Shown: piece after piece, positions 54,701 through 62,194 of the stretch
How positions within the stretch are numbered: position 1 is the stretch's first letter
Layout of the letters: the number at the start of each line of letters is the position of its first letter
DNA from: Candidatus Poseidoniaceae archaeon
GTDB taxonomy: Archaea; Thermoplasmatota; Poseidoniia; Poseidoniales; Poseidoniaceae
Assembly: GCA_938084675.1 (NCBI GenBank)
Contig: CALKGM010000016.1
Coordinates: forward strand, 1 to 64,000
Length of the DNA: 64,000 nt
Reading direction: 5' to 3'
Translations under genes and position numbers: made by a program
The notes under the pieces: model-generated
The model's database searches: none
Told to the model about the DNA's origin: nothing
The model's input: the letters and a program-made list of their open reading frames with translations, nothing else

Positions 54701-54809
54701 TTTTGATAGCCTCTTCCTCAATAATCGGTTCGGGCTCGGCACCACTAAGACAACCCGAAATCAGCATGAGCGATACAAAAAAGAGAGCGGATAGACGATG
54801 CTTGTCCAT
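51771..54809 (-). CDS. Lipoprotein with TSP3 repeats and PNGase F-like domain
   Basis: 1012 residues. A lipoprotein signal (LISGC; Cys20 lipidated) indicates an outer-face anchor. After beta domains come thrombospondin type 3 repeats (about 233-503, with DGDRDGC, DYDSDGC, DWDSDGC, DWDQDGC). A ~180-residue unknown linker domain follows, then a domain like PNGase F (about 683-1008) that removes N-glycans from glycoproteins. Compared with the known PNGase F from memory: Asp60 corresponds to Asp762 in CHEWDYLANLY, Glu206 to Glu896 in NCAEFCDHQH, and the PDRAGWCPG block to FGRAGWCAG. Glu118 aligns with Ser831 (FSNW). ATG 54809 is chosen because it gives a lipoprotein signal and no overlap with the upstream gene. 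Confidence 0.88.
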   Translation of the reverse strand: MDKHRLSALFFVSLMLISGCLSGAEPEPIIEEEAIKTYEIKASWALAPNTIIMGEEATLLVNVEQIGVGEYDVTPSVLTPTFSSLQELTWVKQTDGYKLSFTTELIGEYIVRLTFTNAGSSIMEPSLEPLLHLIEVVEPVEDAPIITAPSRITLEQPGVIWFEGSVEHASPTTCSLTYTISDGTSGTLGLTPESTWRKLMDFTDSTDTVSLTTHAICGQFNQLSDTFVTQIVIEGAGLDEDGDGIPTVDDACPQGIGKEEGWVSNEATDGDRDGCKDSSEDNDDDNDGITDALDLCPGSYGWVSTPSADYDSDGCHDTNEDEDDDGDGVLDVDDMCPVGLLGWTSNDYSDWDSDGCSDLDEDANDDNDDFDDLSDQCPKGTILWQTNSTTDWDQDGCKDSTEDDDDDNDGVNDVNSTGAPLDLCPETPLNSTTVNDVGCSAVQRDTDQDGINDSLDQCEGTPAGLTVNTVGCADLDGDGVFANVDVCPESPERWTVDAVGCAVVQVPVNWTSASTLNGPMQTVPNFSFPTLSGTYNFQNEWTGNDVYMFMFKYTDSSGSSNSATWGQNPGKFIRNLPENMHLFYGSFDNSYHNDVIQQRNSVLAGLTTSEETKWGNRIHYIDVDASNLGGGLGSMISSFNNPFFMGIDRFQLSRETGSLYAWTTQSNDPYHLSHEPNQWVAEFPVKIREQDPGVHAIDILDFQRHTGGWGGGFSSFANSTFDLPNDLSTYDTLEVYHEHACYERKNRYQNSDQSYGGCHEWDYLANLYICDSNDSSKCSTEIMRWITTYGREGQWLTDISPYLFMLDDGEERRFKYGGANKGDLTVTFLFSNWGSGERAIDATYAFSGGQFDGTYNNESLYNRQLNFTTPSWATKVEIVATITGHGFGKDNANCAEFCDHQHYYTMGSNQIYEWHPIVYNNEGCENEVRNGVVANQFGSWPFGRAGWCAGQDVKQWTYDITDWVDNGTDNNNHMVYRGYYNGQEYVPSDGVGNGQRNIRAVIWVVYYGPTTS

Positions 54810-54834
54810 GACACTTGGAGTACCTTTCCGTCCA

Positions 54835-55992
54835 TCAATGTGTTGATGGAATGACATCCGACTCAGAACGACCATCGTGCAATGGAAGAGTCTCTAAATT
54901 TAGTTCAGTTGAGGAGTAGTGGGCGACTTTTAGTGGTTGCACCCATAACAATGCTCCACCCTTTTCTCGTTCAATTCGAACGATACATTCCCAATGTATT
55001 CTCAGTAGCTCACTACTAACAGTACCTGGCCAGTACGGTTCAGGGGGTGCTAATTCAATGGCCTCACCCGAGGTCCAACGCTGAACAGACCCTTGAGCCA
55101 TGATTCGCATAGGTCGCAAGTAAAGCCCACCTTTGACTTGTTGTAACTCCATAGGTGCATCTTCTCCACCAGCTGTACCATCATCCAATCCAGCCTCCCA
55201 ATGGTGGGGGAGTTCCGTAGAAAGTCCAGGTGGTGGTTGTCGGAGTGTGGTGCGTCCTAGCGCTTCAAGCAACGATTCCCTGGCTGGCGGGAGAATCCCT
55301 ACCCGCCAAGTAACATCTGCATGTTTCCATCCCTCATCCCATTCCGGGAACTTCATGTCAATTGTGAGATGTTGATTGGAAACGCTATCTTTCATGAAAT
55401 CGATATGGGGAGGTTCTAGATTACGCTGGAGAAAGATATTCTGCCTGCGGAGTTCGATCAAGTTTGCAATGACACGGATCAGGAGGGGAGCAAAAATAAG
55501 AGGTACAACAACGGTGGCGAGGATTGGATAATCAAGAAGTCCCCAACGAACACTATCTAATCCATACACCGGTATTCCAAGGAATGTTAAGATTGGGGAT
55601 ACAGCAAGATAGGCTAGACTGATGAGAAGAACAATCACAACACCGTTGATGAATTTCCTCAAGATGTTGTGAATTGGATTTGGAATCAAATACCATCCCC
55701 TTCTTTGACGATTGACGACCCGAGGGAATGTATTGGATTCAAGCCAATGCTCTTGTTCTTCCGGACTAAGAATCTCATCATTATACCTATAACGTCGCTC
55801 AATCATCCAAGAATTCTCTTCACCCAGTTTGAAAGGTGGACAGTGTGATTGAAGTTGTTCTAACGCAAGGTCCTTTGATTCATAAGAACCGATTATCACG
55901 TGATTTTCCGCAATTGGAAGGGCTTCAGGCCTCCAACGATTGGGTTCAAACGGAGGGTATCTAATACGTTGCTCTTCAATCAAATCCGACAC
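54835..55992 (-). CDS. Membrane protein, unknown
   Basis: 385 residues. An N-terminal soluble region (1-110, with Trp/Tyr-rich stretches and EEQEHWLES), two membrane helices (about 115-140 and 152-182), and a C-terminal soluble region. I recognise no family. The start is GTG 55992, supported by GAGGTG 5 nt upstream. The upstream GGR-family gene ends 9 nt before. The PNGase F-like lipoprotein begins 25 nt downstream, so the three genes may be co-transcribed. Confidence 0.7.
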   Translation of the reverse strand: MSDLIEEQRIRYPPFEPNRWRPEALPIAENHVIIGSYESKDLALEQLQSHCPPFKLGEENSWMIERRYRYNDEILSPEEQEHWLESNTFPRVVNRQRRGWYLIPNPIHNILRKFINGVVIVLLISLAYLAVSPILTFLGIPVYGLDSVRWGLLDYPILATVVVPLIFAPLLIRVIANLIELRRQNIFLQRNLEPPHIDFMKDSVSNQHLTIDMKFPEWDEGWKHADVTWRVGILPPARESLLEALGRTTLRQPPPGLSTELPHHWEAGLDDGTAGGEDAPMELQQVKGGLYLRPMRIMAQGSVQRWTSGEAIELAPPEPYWPGTVSSELLRIHWECIVRIEREKGGALLWVQPLKVAHYSSTELNLETLPLHDGRSESDVIPSTH

Positions 55993-56001
55993 AACATCAC
56001 C

Positions 56002-57216
56002 TCAAGAGAGCAATAATTTAACACCAGCACGCAGTGCTAATTTGCGGAATGCAGGTACATTTTTGAGAAGAGCCATTCCAAGGGGCACAGGTTTTTCGAT
56101 ATCCCCGATCTCATTGATGAGTTGCAGTGTATCAGGGTGCGAAAAGTTAGCGAAGTGTTTGTCTAATGCAGTATCGGTACAATCGCTTACCAACAGATTA
56201 CGAAGGGCCCTGGCGCGGTCTTGCTCTTTTTTCATAGCATCCCAGGACTTCTTTGTAATGTTTCTAAGATTCGACTGTGAGAGATTATCCTCACGTATTG
56301 CATTCGTGAGGGGATCCAGTATTGATTGTATTTGATGAAATCCTGGGCCAATACCCCCACCAGTCGTTGGTTTTGCCATGCCTGCTGCATCGCCAAGAAG
56401 CATCACTCGGTCTTTGACAGGCTTCTTTACCATTCCAGAAGGGACTGGGCCGCAGTATCTAGCAACCTCTTTTACATGTTCAAACCGATTCCTCCACAAG
56501 GGGTGATGGAGTAAATCATCATAGCATGATTCAATACTACGGCCTGCAAGGTGTTGAGCAGTTGACCATACGCCAATTCGGTGTGTTCCAAATCCTGAAG
56601 GAATGACCCATGCAAAAAATCCTGGGGCGATTTCTGAACCGCTGTACATTTCTAACCATCTGTCGCGTCCCTGATAGCCGACAACTTCAGTTTGGAAACC
56701 TATCATCAATTCTTTTGGATGCCCCATCTTGAATGTTCTACGGGTCCAACTATGGGCGCCGTCTGCGCCAATCAGTAATTTTGTTTGAATCTGATGAAGT
56801 ATCCCATTCCTTCTCACTTGAAGCCTGCAGTGGGATGGAAGAACCTCCACATCCGTCGGAACCGTATTGACCCAAATATGTGCTCCGGCTTCAATTCCTT
56901 GCTGAACAACGGCTTGATCAAATCGTTTGCGGCATACAACATAGGTCCGCAGGGTTCCTTCAGTACCGACTGGAACCAATGTACCACTTGGCCCGTGAAT
57001 TAACGCCCCATCAACCTCTTCAAGTACGGTTTCATGTACGCCAACTGCATTCATAGCGGACGGAGTTACAAGGCCGGCACACTGGAATGGTCGTCCGATT
57101 TCATTATGCTCTTCAATCATGAGAACATCTAATCCTTCACGAGCAAGTAGGGTTGCTGCTCTTCCCCCAATTGGACCAGCACCAACGATGACAACATCGT
57201 ACTGGTGCTCTTCCAT
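56002..57216 (-). CDS. Geranylgeranyl reductase family flavoprotein
   Basis: 404 residues. FAD-binding GxGxxG: VIVGAGPIGGRAATLLAREG (about 9-28). Family signatures: GRPFQCAGLVTPSAM (CxGLxxP-type), LLIGADGAHSWTRR, and the catalytic-motif region GFFAWVIPSGFGTHRIG, which approximates the YxWxFP motif. Also VMLLGDAAGMAKPTTGGGI. Archaeal members saturate the isoprenoid chains of membrane lipids or of menaquinone; with MqnC in the window both are possible. ATG 57216 has a moderate SD. It starts a minus-strand run with the two membrane genes downstream. Confidence 0.9.
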   Translation of the reverse strand: MEEHQYDVVIVGAGPIGGRAATLLAREGLDVLMIEEHNEIGRPFQCAGLVTPSAMNAVGVHETVLEEVDGALIHGPSGTLVPVGTEGTLRTYVVCRKRFDQAVVQQGIEAGAHIWVNTVPTDVEVLPSHCRLQVRRNGILHQIQTKLLIGADGAHSWTRRTFKMGHPKELMIGFQTEVVGYQGRDRWLEMYSGSEIAPGFFAWVIPSGFGTHRIGVWSTAQHLAGRSIESCYDDLLHHPLWRNRFEHVKEVARYCGPVPSGMVKKPVKDRVMLLGDAAGMAKPTTGGGIGPGFHQIQSILDPLTNAIREDNLSQSNLRNITKKSWDAMKKEQDRARALRNLLVSDCTDTALDKHFANFSHPDTLQLINEIGDIEKPVPLGMALLKNVPAFRKLALRAGVKLLLS

Positions 57217-57273
57217 GGTTAATTGTCACCGCGCCCCTCGCTTGAATCTTACCACCTTATTGGGTGGAATGAC

Positions 57274-60021
57274 TCACTTTTTAGCGAATTTGTAGGCAAC
57301 GGTTTCATTTTTTCTCAGATAGAGGATGGACGTGAATGGGTTCCCGGTTTTCTTTGAAATAAAATCCTCAAAGGGCCCGACCTCTTTTGATTCAACAAGT
57401 GTTTTTGCCTCTTCTCGTGAGATATCTCGTTTCGACATGGCCCGTAGGATGTGAATTTTGCACTGCGTACTCGAATCTTCAGTGGTATAGTGGGTTTCAG
57501 TTTCAATGATGTTGGCTTTGTGTTTAGGACATATGCCAACCACGCCGGGTACAACTTCAAATTTCTTCGCATCTGCAGGAGCCCCCCGTGGAGGGAAATC
57601 AAACGCTACTCTATTCTTTTGCAGAACCAGGAAGGCACTGAATGGACGATTGCGTTTTGATGTGAAGTCATCCAGAAGTTCCGATTTACCGTTTTTGAAT
57701 ATTGAAAGCGCTTCTTCTTGAGAGATTGGGCGCTTGCACATTTCTTTTTGAAGCCCTCTAAAGGAGCATTCATCATGGTCACATGCATAATTGAGTTCGG
57801 TCACTCGTATGGTCCCGTGGTCACATACAGGGCAAGCACAAAGTTCTGCATCCTTTGAACTGGAAGTAGATTCTCCACTGCCTTTGGACGCTACTTTTCC
57901 ATCATCTTTGAGTTCAACAGTTGTATCGTACCCCTCTCCTCTTTGGCTGAAAAAGCCGTGCAAGTCTTCCAATTTTCTTTCAGAAATGAGTCTTGACGCT
58001 GTTGTTCTGTCAAACCAACGACCCGATGTGTCCTTCCAAAATACAAACGGACATCCCTTGTCTCGACCTTCATTCTTTTCGCATTGGTACGCTAGGGTAT
58101 TTTCCAAAACATTGCTCTGGCATGCAGGGCATGAACCAACCGGATCATCACTGAGGTAAAGTGTTGAACGATCGTGGTCTCGTATCTTTTCAACCATTTC
58201 TCGGGTTCGGTCAACGATTTTGTCCATGTAAATTGTCATCGGTTCCTGCCCCCGTTGAACTGCAATGAGTGAGGCTTCCATCTCACCAGTTAGTTCAGGC
58301 GAGGTAATCCATTCAACGGGTATTCTTCTCAGGACATCAATCATGCGAATTCCATGTGATGCTGCACTGATGGTACCGTTACGGGAGCGACGAATGTAAT
58401 TCCTATCAATCAGCTTCTCGATTGTATCTGCCCGAGTAGCAGGCGTCCCTAGTCCCTTTTCTTTCATTGCGTCAGCGAGTTCATCATCTTCAATATGCTT
58501 CCCTGCATGCTCCATTAGTTGGAGTAGGCTTGCTTCCTTGAGTCTATTCTTGGGCTTAGATTTTTCTTCTGAAAATTCGTGGGAATCCAGTGAGGATACA
58601 CACGGATTACTCGGGAGTTTACCCCATCCATCCGGTACGTTATTCTTCTTTGAAACAACATTTCTCCAACCTGGAACTTCAAGGGTCTCAACTTCCTTAT
58701 GGAATAAATGTCCTGCAAGGTCTGCTGTACGCTTGGTAACCTTCCATTCTGATGGAGGGTGCCAGGAAGCTAGGAAGTTCCTCACGATCAAATCGTACAG
58801 TTTTTGATGGTCCCCCGACAACGATGCTGAGGGTTCTTGGCCTGTCGGTATGATGGCATAGTGGTCGCTTACCTTGCTATTGTTGAAGTTCCTTGCAGCA
58901 TTCTTCAGTCCATCTTTTGCGAGTCGCTTTGTATGAGGAGCGTATGATGATTGGACCGAAAGTTTGTCCAAAGTTTTGGCAACTGTTTCATGCATGTCTT
59001 CTGGGAGGTAGCGAGAGTCAGTTCTTGGGTAAGTCGTCAATTTGAACTTATCATACAGATCTTGGGCTACGCCTAACGTGCGTTTTGCCGACCACGACCA
59101 GAGGCCATTAGCCCGCTTTTGCAGGTTCGTCAGGTCAAAGTTGAGAGGAGGTTGTTCTTTCTTCGTTCGGTCCTTTTCAGAAGTGTTTACAGGAGCCCCA
59201 GATGCTAGTACTGCTTCTATTTCGGCCTTTTCAGATGCTTCTGTGATTCGATGTGCTTTCTTTTCGGGTTGGAGTGGGTCATCTTTGTGGCCGTTACGCT
59301 CCCATCGGGCAGTCCATGTCGCATCACCAGCACTGAACGTTCCGCTAAGTTGCCAGAACGGCATGGGGATGTGCGATAGTACCATGAGTTCATGGTCGAC
59401 GATAAGCGCAAGTGTTGCTGTTTGAACACGCCCAAGGGAGTTAGGCGCTTTCTCGCTTTTCTTTCGCGGAAGATAGGTATTAGCGACACGGGAGCCGTTC
59501 ATTCCAATGATCCAATCCGCATAACTGCGGGAATATGCTGCATCACTGAGTGCTTGGTATTCAGCACCTGGCTTTCGGTTTTCAAACGCCGTGTGCATGG
59601 CATCATAGGTCATCGATTGCATCCACATTCGGGACACTGGAGTCTTGACTTTGGAATGCTGTACAATGGTTCGGAAAATCAATTCGCCTTCTCGCGCAGC
59701 GTCACATGCATTCACAATTTCTGTGACCGACTTGTTTTTGATGAGTTTCATAATTGCTGAAAGCTGAGACCGGCTTCTTCCACCGATTGGTTTGTATTCA
59801 AACGATTCAGGAACATATGGGAGTCTATCAATGGTTTTGCGCCAATCTTTGAATGCGGCATCATAATCATCCATGTACTTGAGCTGAAGAAGATGACCAA
59901 TGGCCCACGTGATAATGATGTCATCACTTTCCCAGTGGGTGTCTGTCTTTTTCCCAACACCGAGAACGTTAGCGAGGTCTTGTGCAACACTGGGCTTCTC
60001 GGCAATGATGACAATAGACAT
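57274..60021 (-). CDS. topB: DNA topoisomerase III-type (type IA)
   Basis: 915 residues from ATG 60021; an upstream start (60072) would add 17 unconserved residues. Toprim: Glu8 in IIAEKPSVAQDL and CDAAREGELI. Catalytic Tyr331 in TTYPRTDSRYLP. Also NSLGRVQTATLALI. The C-terminus has zinc knuckles (CPAC..., CPVC...) and three repeats of the bacterial topoisomerase C-terminal type: TSGRWFDRTTASRLISERKLE, KEMCKRPISQEEALSIF and RAMSKRDISREEAKTLVE, each followed by a 'F-SK--G-PF-A-L' strand block. This is like bacterial TopB rather than the usual archaeal topoisomerase I. A perfect palindrome lies 67 nt upstream. Confidence 0.93.
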   Translation of the reverse strand: MSIVIIAEKPSVAQDLANVLGVGKKTDTHWESDDIIITWAIGHLLQLKYMDDYDAAFKDWRKTIDRLPYVPESFEYKPIGGRSRSQLSAIMKLIKNKSVTEIVNACDAAREGELIFRTIVQHSKVKTPVSRMWMQSMTYDAMHTAFENRKPGAEYQALSDAAYSRSYADWIIGMNGSRVANTYLPRKKSEKAPNSLGRVQTATLALIVDHELMVLSHIPMPFWQLSGTFSAGDATWTARWERNGHKDDPLQPEKKAHRITEASEKAEIEAVLASGAPVNTSEKDRTKKEQPPLNFDLTNLQKRANGLWSWSAKRTLGVAQDLYDKFKLTTYPRTDSRYLPEDMHETVAKTLDKLSVQSSYAPHTKRLAKDGLKNAARNFNNSKVSDHYAIIPTGQEPSASLSGDHQKLYDLIVRNFLASWHPPSEWKVTKRTADLAGHLFHKEVETLEVPGWRNVVSKKNNVPDGWGKLPSNPCVSSLDSHEFSEEKSKPKNRLKEASLLQLMEHAGKHIEDDELADAMKEKGLGTPATRADTIEKLIDRNYIRRSRNGTISAASHGIRMIDVLRRIPVEWITSPELTGEMEASLIAVQRGQEPMTIYMDKIVDRTREMVEKIRDHDRSTLYLSDDPVGSCPACQSNVLENTLAYQCEKNEGRDKGCPFVFWKDTSGRWFDRTTASRLISERKLEDLHGFFSQRGEGYDTTVELKDDGKVASKGSGESTSSSKDAELCACPVCDHGTIRVTELNYACDHDECSFRGLQKEMCKRPISQEEALSIFKNGKSELLDDFTSKRNRPFSAFLVLQKNRVAFDFPPRGAPADAKKFEVVPGVVGICPKHKANIIETETHYTTEDSSTQCKIHILRAMSKRDISREEAKTLVESKEVGPFEDFISKKTGNPFTSILYLRKNETVAYKFAKK

Positions 60022-60087
60022 ATGGAATAGGGCCGCCGACGACCATACTTGAACCCTCCTTTGCCTTTTCAATGATGCTTTCGTGCG

Positions 60088-60108
60088 TATGAAATGTTAC
60101 ATTTCATA
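60088..60108. promoter_or_regulatory. 21-bp perfect palindrome upstream of topB
   Basis: tatgaaatgt-t-acatttcata: two perfect 10-bp arms with a 1-nt centre. It lies 67-87 nt upstream of the topB ATG on its strand and 13 nt downstream of the stop of the preceding gene. The size and symmetry suit a dimeric DNA-binding regulator. As RNA it would form a hairpin with almost no loop, and there is no T-run, so an operator is favoured over a terminator. Confidence 0.5.
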
Positions 60109-60120
60109 ATAGAATTGGGA

Positions 60121-60573
60121 TTATGTTTCGAGATTCATTCGCCTTCTGCTAGCGCTTTCATCCCATTCTTCTTCTGCACCGGGGCCGCCACATCCAAGGC
60201 AACCTGGATATCCTGCATCCAATAGATCATCCATGGATTGAAGCAAGAGTTCCATGAATTCACTCGCAGCATATGGTATCCACAATGTGCTTGGATGGTT
60301 TACCAATATCTCAGAGCCACAGTACAACATGAGTTCTGTCCCCTGAGCAGAGTCGCCATTGAGAATTATGACATCCCTATCAGCAGCGATGACCATTGGG
60401 AACTGGAGGCGTGCAGGCATTGTATCTCCCATTTTGAGTACAAGTGCATGCAATTTGTCATGAAATTCCTCGGGGGCCATGATTGAAGTTGCTCCTTCCC
60501 TCAATATCATCCGAGATGCTTCCTGTACAGCAGGCCAAGCAGGGTCAGTGATTCGCATGATTTGGTCCAACAT
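60121..60573 (-). CDS. Hypothetical protein with C-terminal Cys/Gly motif
   Basis: About 150 residues. The frame extends to a TTG at 60660 but that would overlap the pyrD start; ATG 60573 leaves about 40 nt between the divergent genes. No signal peptide. Features: MLDQIMRITDP at the start, beta-rich middle (VIAADRDVIILNGDSAQGT), and a short GYPGCLGCGGPG stretch (CxxC) near the C-terminus that could bind metal. I recognise no family. The topB regulatory region with the palindrome follows its stop codon. Confidence 0.6.
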   Translation of the reverse strand: MLDQIMRITDPAWPAVQEASRMILREGATSIMAPEEFHDKLHALVLKMGDTMPARLQFPMVIAADRDVIILNGDSAQGTELMLYCGSEILVNHPSTLWIPYAASEFMELLLQSMDDLLDAGYPGCLGCGGPGAEEEWDESASRRRMNLET

Positions 60574-60612
60574 GAGGCAAGTCTTGAAAGATGGTGTCCT
60601 AGAGTCCCCAAC

Positions 60613-61734
60613 ATGGGCGTGTTCTATCGTTGGTTTGGGCGACCACTGCTCAAATTTCAAGATTCAGAACGCGCTCACCTCAGAAGCCTCAAGATCTTAC
60701 GGCTCTTTTCCAATAACCCCCTCACCCGTTCTGCGCTTAAATTAACTTACAAGCCACGTAAATCCCTACCTGTTGAGGTGTTTGGGAATGTCTACTCTCA
60801 TCCTTTCGGGTTGGCAGCAGGCATGGATAAGAATGCCATTGCACTACGTGGTTGGGAGGCTACAGGGCTTTCATTTATCGAGATTGGTGGTGTAACACAA
60901 CACCGGCAAGATGGAAATCCCAAACCCAGAATGTTTCGGGCGGATTCGACTCAAGCCCTCGTTAACAGAATGGGCTTTAACAACGAGGGTTCAGAGCAGA
61001 TTTCCGAAAATTTAGCCATCCACTTTTCTAAATATGGTGCTCCAAATGTCCCCCTTTGGGTTAACTTGGGCAAGTCTAAAATCACACCCTTAGAGCAAGC
61101 ACATGAAGACTACGGGGCGACAATGCGCGCGCTTTGGAAATTTACCGACGTCTTTGTTGTCAACGTGTCTTCCCCGAATACTCCAAATCTACGTGAACTT
61201 CAAAATGACGAGGGTCTAATCCGTATTTTAGAGGAATGCCACACTGTAAATCGCGAACTTGCACTTGGGGGTGAAGAGAAGCCGATCCTGGTCAAGGTTG
61301 CACCTGATTTGACTGACCAACAACTCAAACACGTCGTCACTACCGCTCGTTCAACTGGAGCCTCCGGAATTGTCCTTTCAAATACTACACTCGTCAGACC
61401 AGATACCAGCTCATCCAAAGAAGAGAAGATATTTGCGGAACAAGGTGGTCTAAGCGGACGTCCTTTGTTGAACCGTTCTACTGAAATGATACGGATTGTC
61501 AGTACAATGACAAACGGAGAGTGGCCTATTGTTGGGGTCGGAGGTGTCATGTCTGCTGAGGATGCGTGGGAGAAAATAGTTGCTGGAGCTTCTTTGGTTC
61601 AAGCATACAGTGGATTTGTTTTTGAGGGTCCTTCGTTAACAAAATCAGTGGTTCATGGGATTCATAAACATCTCAACACTCATGGGTACTCAACGCTGGT
61701 TGATGCGATAGGGACAGAATCAGAATCCAGTTGA
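60613..61734 (+). CDS. pyrD: Dihydroorotate dehydrogenase, class 2 (quinone-dependent)
   Basis: About 373 residues. FMN enzyme oxidising dihydroorotate in pyrimidine synthesis, passing electrons to quinone. The N-terminal membrane-binding region (VFYRWFGRPLLKFQDSERAH) marks class 2. Landmarks: HPFGLAAGMDKNAIALRGWEATGLSFIEIGGVT, RMGFNNEGS, NVSSPNTPNLRELQ (the class 2 'SSPNTPGLR', base Ser), VKVAPDLTDQQL, LSNTTLVRP, GGLSGRPLLNRS and VGVGGVMSAEDAWEKI. ATG 60613 starts just before the N-terminal helix; upstream in-frame starts add unconserved residues. It needs a quinone pool, consistent with mqnC in the window. Confidence 0.93.
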   Translation: MGVFYRWFGRPLLKFQDSERAHLRSLKILRLFSNNPLTRSALKLTYKPRKSLPVEVFGNVYSHPFGLAAGMDKNAIALRGWEATGLSFIEIGGVTQHRQDGNPKPRMFRADSTQALVNRMGFNNEGSEQISENLAIHFSKYGAPNVPLWVNLGKSKITPLEQAHEDYGATMRALWKFTDVFVVNVSSPNTPNLRELQNDEGLIRILEECHTVNRELALGGEEKPILVKVAPDLTDQQLKHVVTTARSTGASGIVLSNTTLVRPDTSSSKEEKIFAEQGGLSGRPLLNRSTEMIRIVSTMTNGEWPIVGVGGVMSAEDAWEKIVAGASLVQAYSGFVFEGPSLTKSVVHGIHKHLNTHGYSTLVDAIGTESESS

Positions 61735-61768
61735 AAGGGTTTCTAAGGGAGAGAGGGGTGACAAATAC

Positions 61769-62161
61769 ATGTGGTCAAGGCGAACACGGGTCATGGTTGT
61801 CGGAGCCATCGTGTCGTTGGGTTTGCTCGCTACCGTGCTTGTTCAAGCCCCTGTACCTACACGAACAGTTGACGAACTCATGGTTGACCCTGAGTCGCAT
61901 ATCGGAGATGAAGTTGCGGTTCGAGGAGAGGTGCTTGATGGAAGTATCGATAACGGTACAATGATGTTTACTCTTGAGGGTGAATCTTACACTCTTGAGA
62001 TCAGATACTCCGATGCGGCAGTATCAAACGGATTAGGGGACAATCGCACAGTATACGCCGAAGGTGTGCTGTTGTTTGAAGATGGGACTTACATCTTGGA
62101 TGCCAGTACCATAAAGACATCTTGTCCTTCAAAGTATGAAGAAGAAGCAGATTTGGAATAA
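61769..62161 (+). CDS. ccmE: CcmE-like heme chaperone with CxxxY motif
   Basis: 130 residues. One N-terminal membrane helix (about 8-26) then an OB-fold: TRTVDELMVDPESHIGDEVAVRGEV (typical CcmE start), VSNGLGDNRTVYAEGVL, and LDASTIKTSCPSKYEEE at the C-terminus. CcmE carries heme covalently on a His in HxxxY; here the position holds Cys119 in CPSKY (C119-x3-Y123), the variant known for some archaeal and delta-proteobacterial CcmE proteins. The SD GAGGGGTGA precedes ATG 61769. No other ccm gene lies within the window, so cytochrome maturation genes must be elsewhere if present. SRP RNA follows on the same strand. Confidence 0.85.
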   Translation: MWSRRTRVMVVGAIVSLGLLATVLVQAPVPTRTVDELMVDPESHIGDEVAVRGEVLDGSIDNGTMMFTLEGESYTLEIRYSDAAVSNGLGDNRTVYAEGVLLFEDGTYILDASTIKTSCPSKYEEEADLE

Positions 62162-62194
62162 TGTTCATTGACGCTGATTTCATATAGGCTGGGC

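Noticed and set aside
60574-60660. N-terminal extension of the hypothetical protein from TTG 60660
   Set aside because: It would overlap the pyrD start on the opposite strand; ATG 60573 avoids this.
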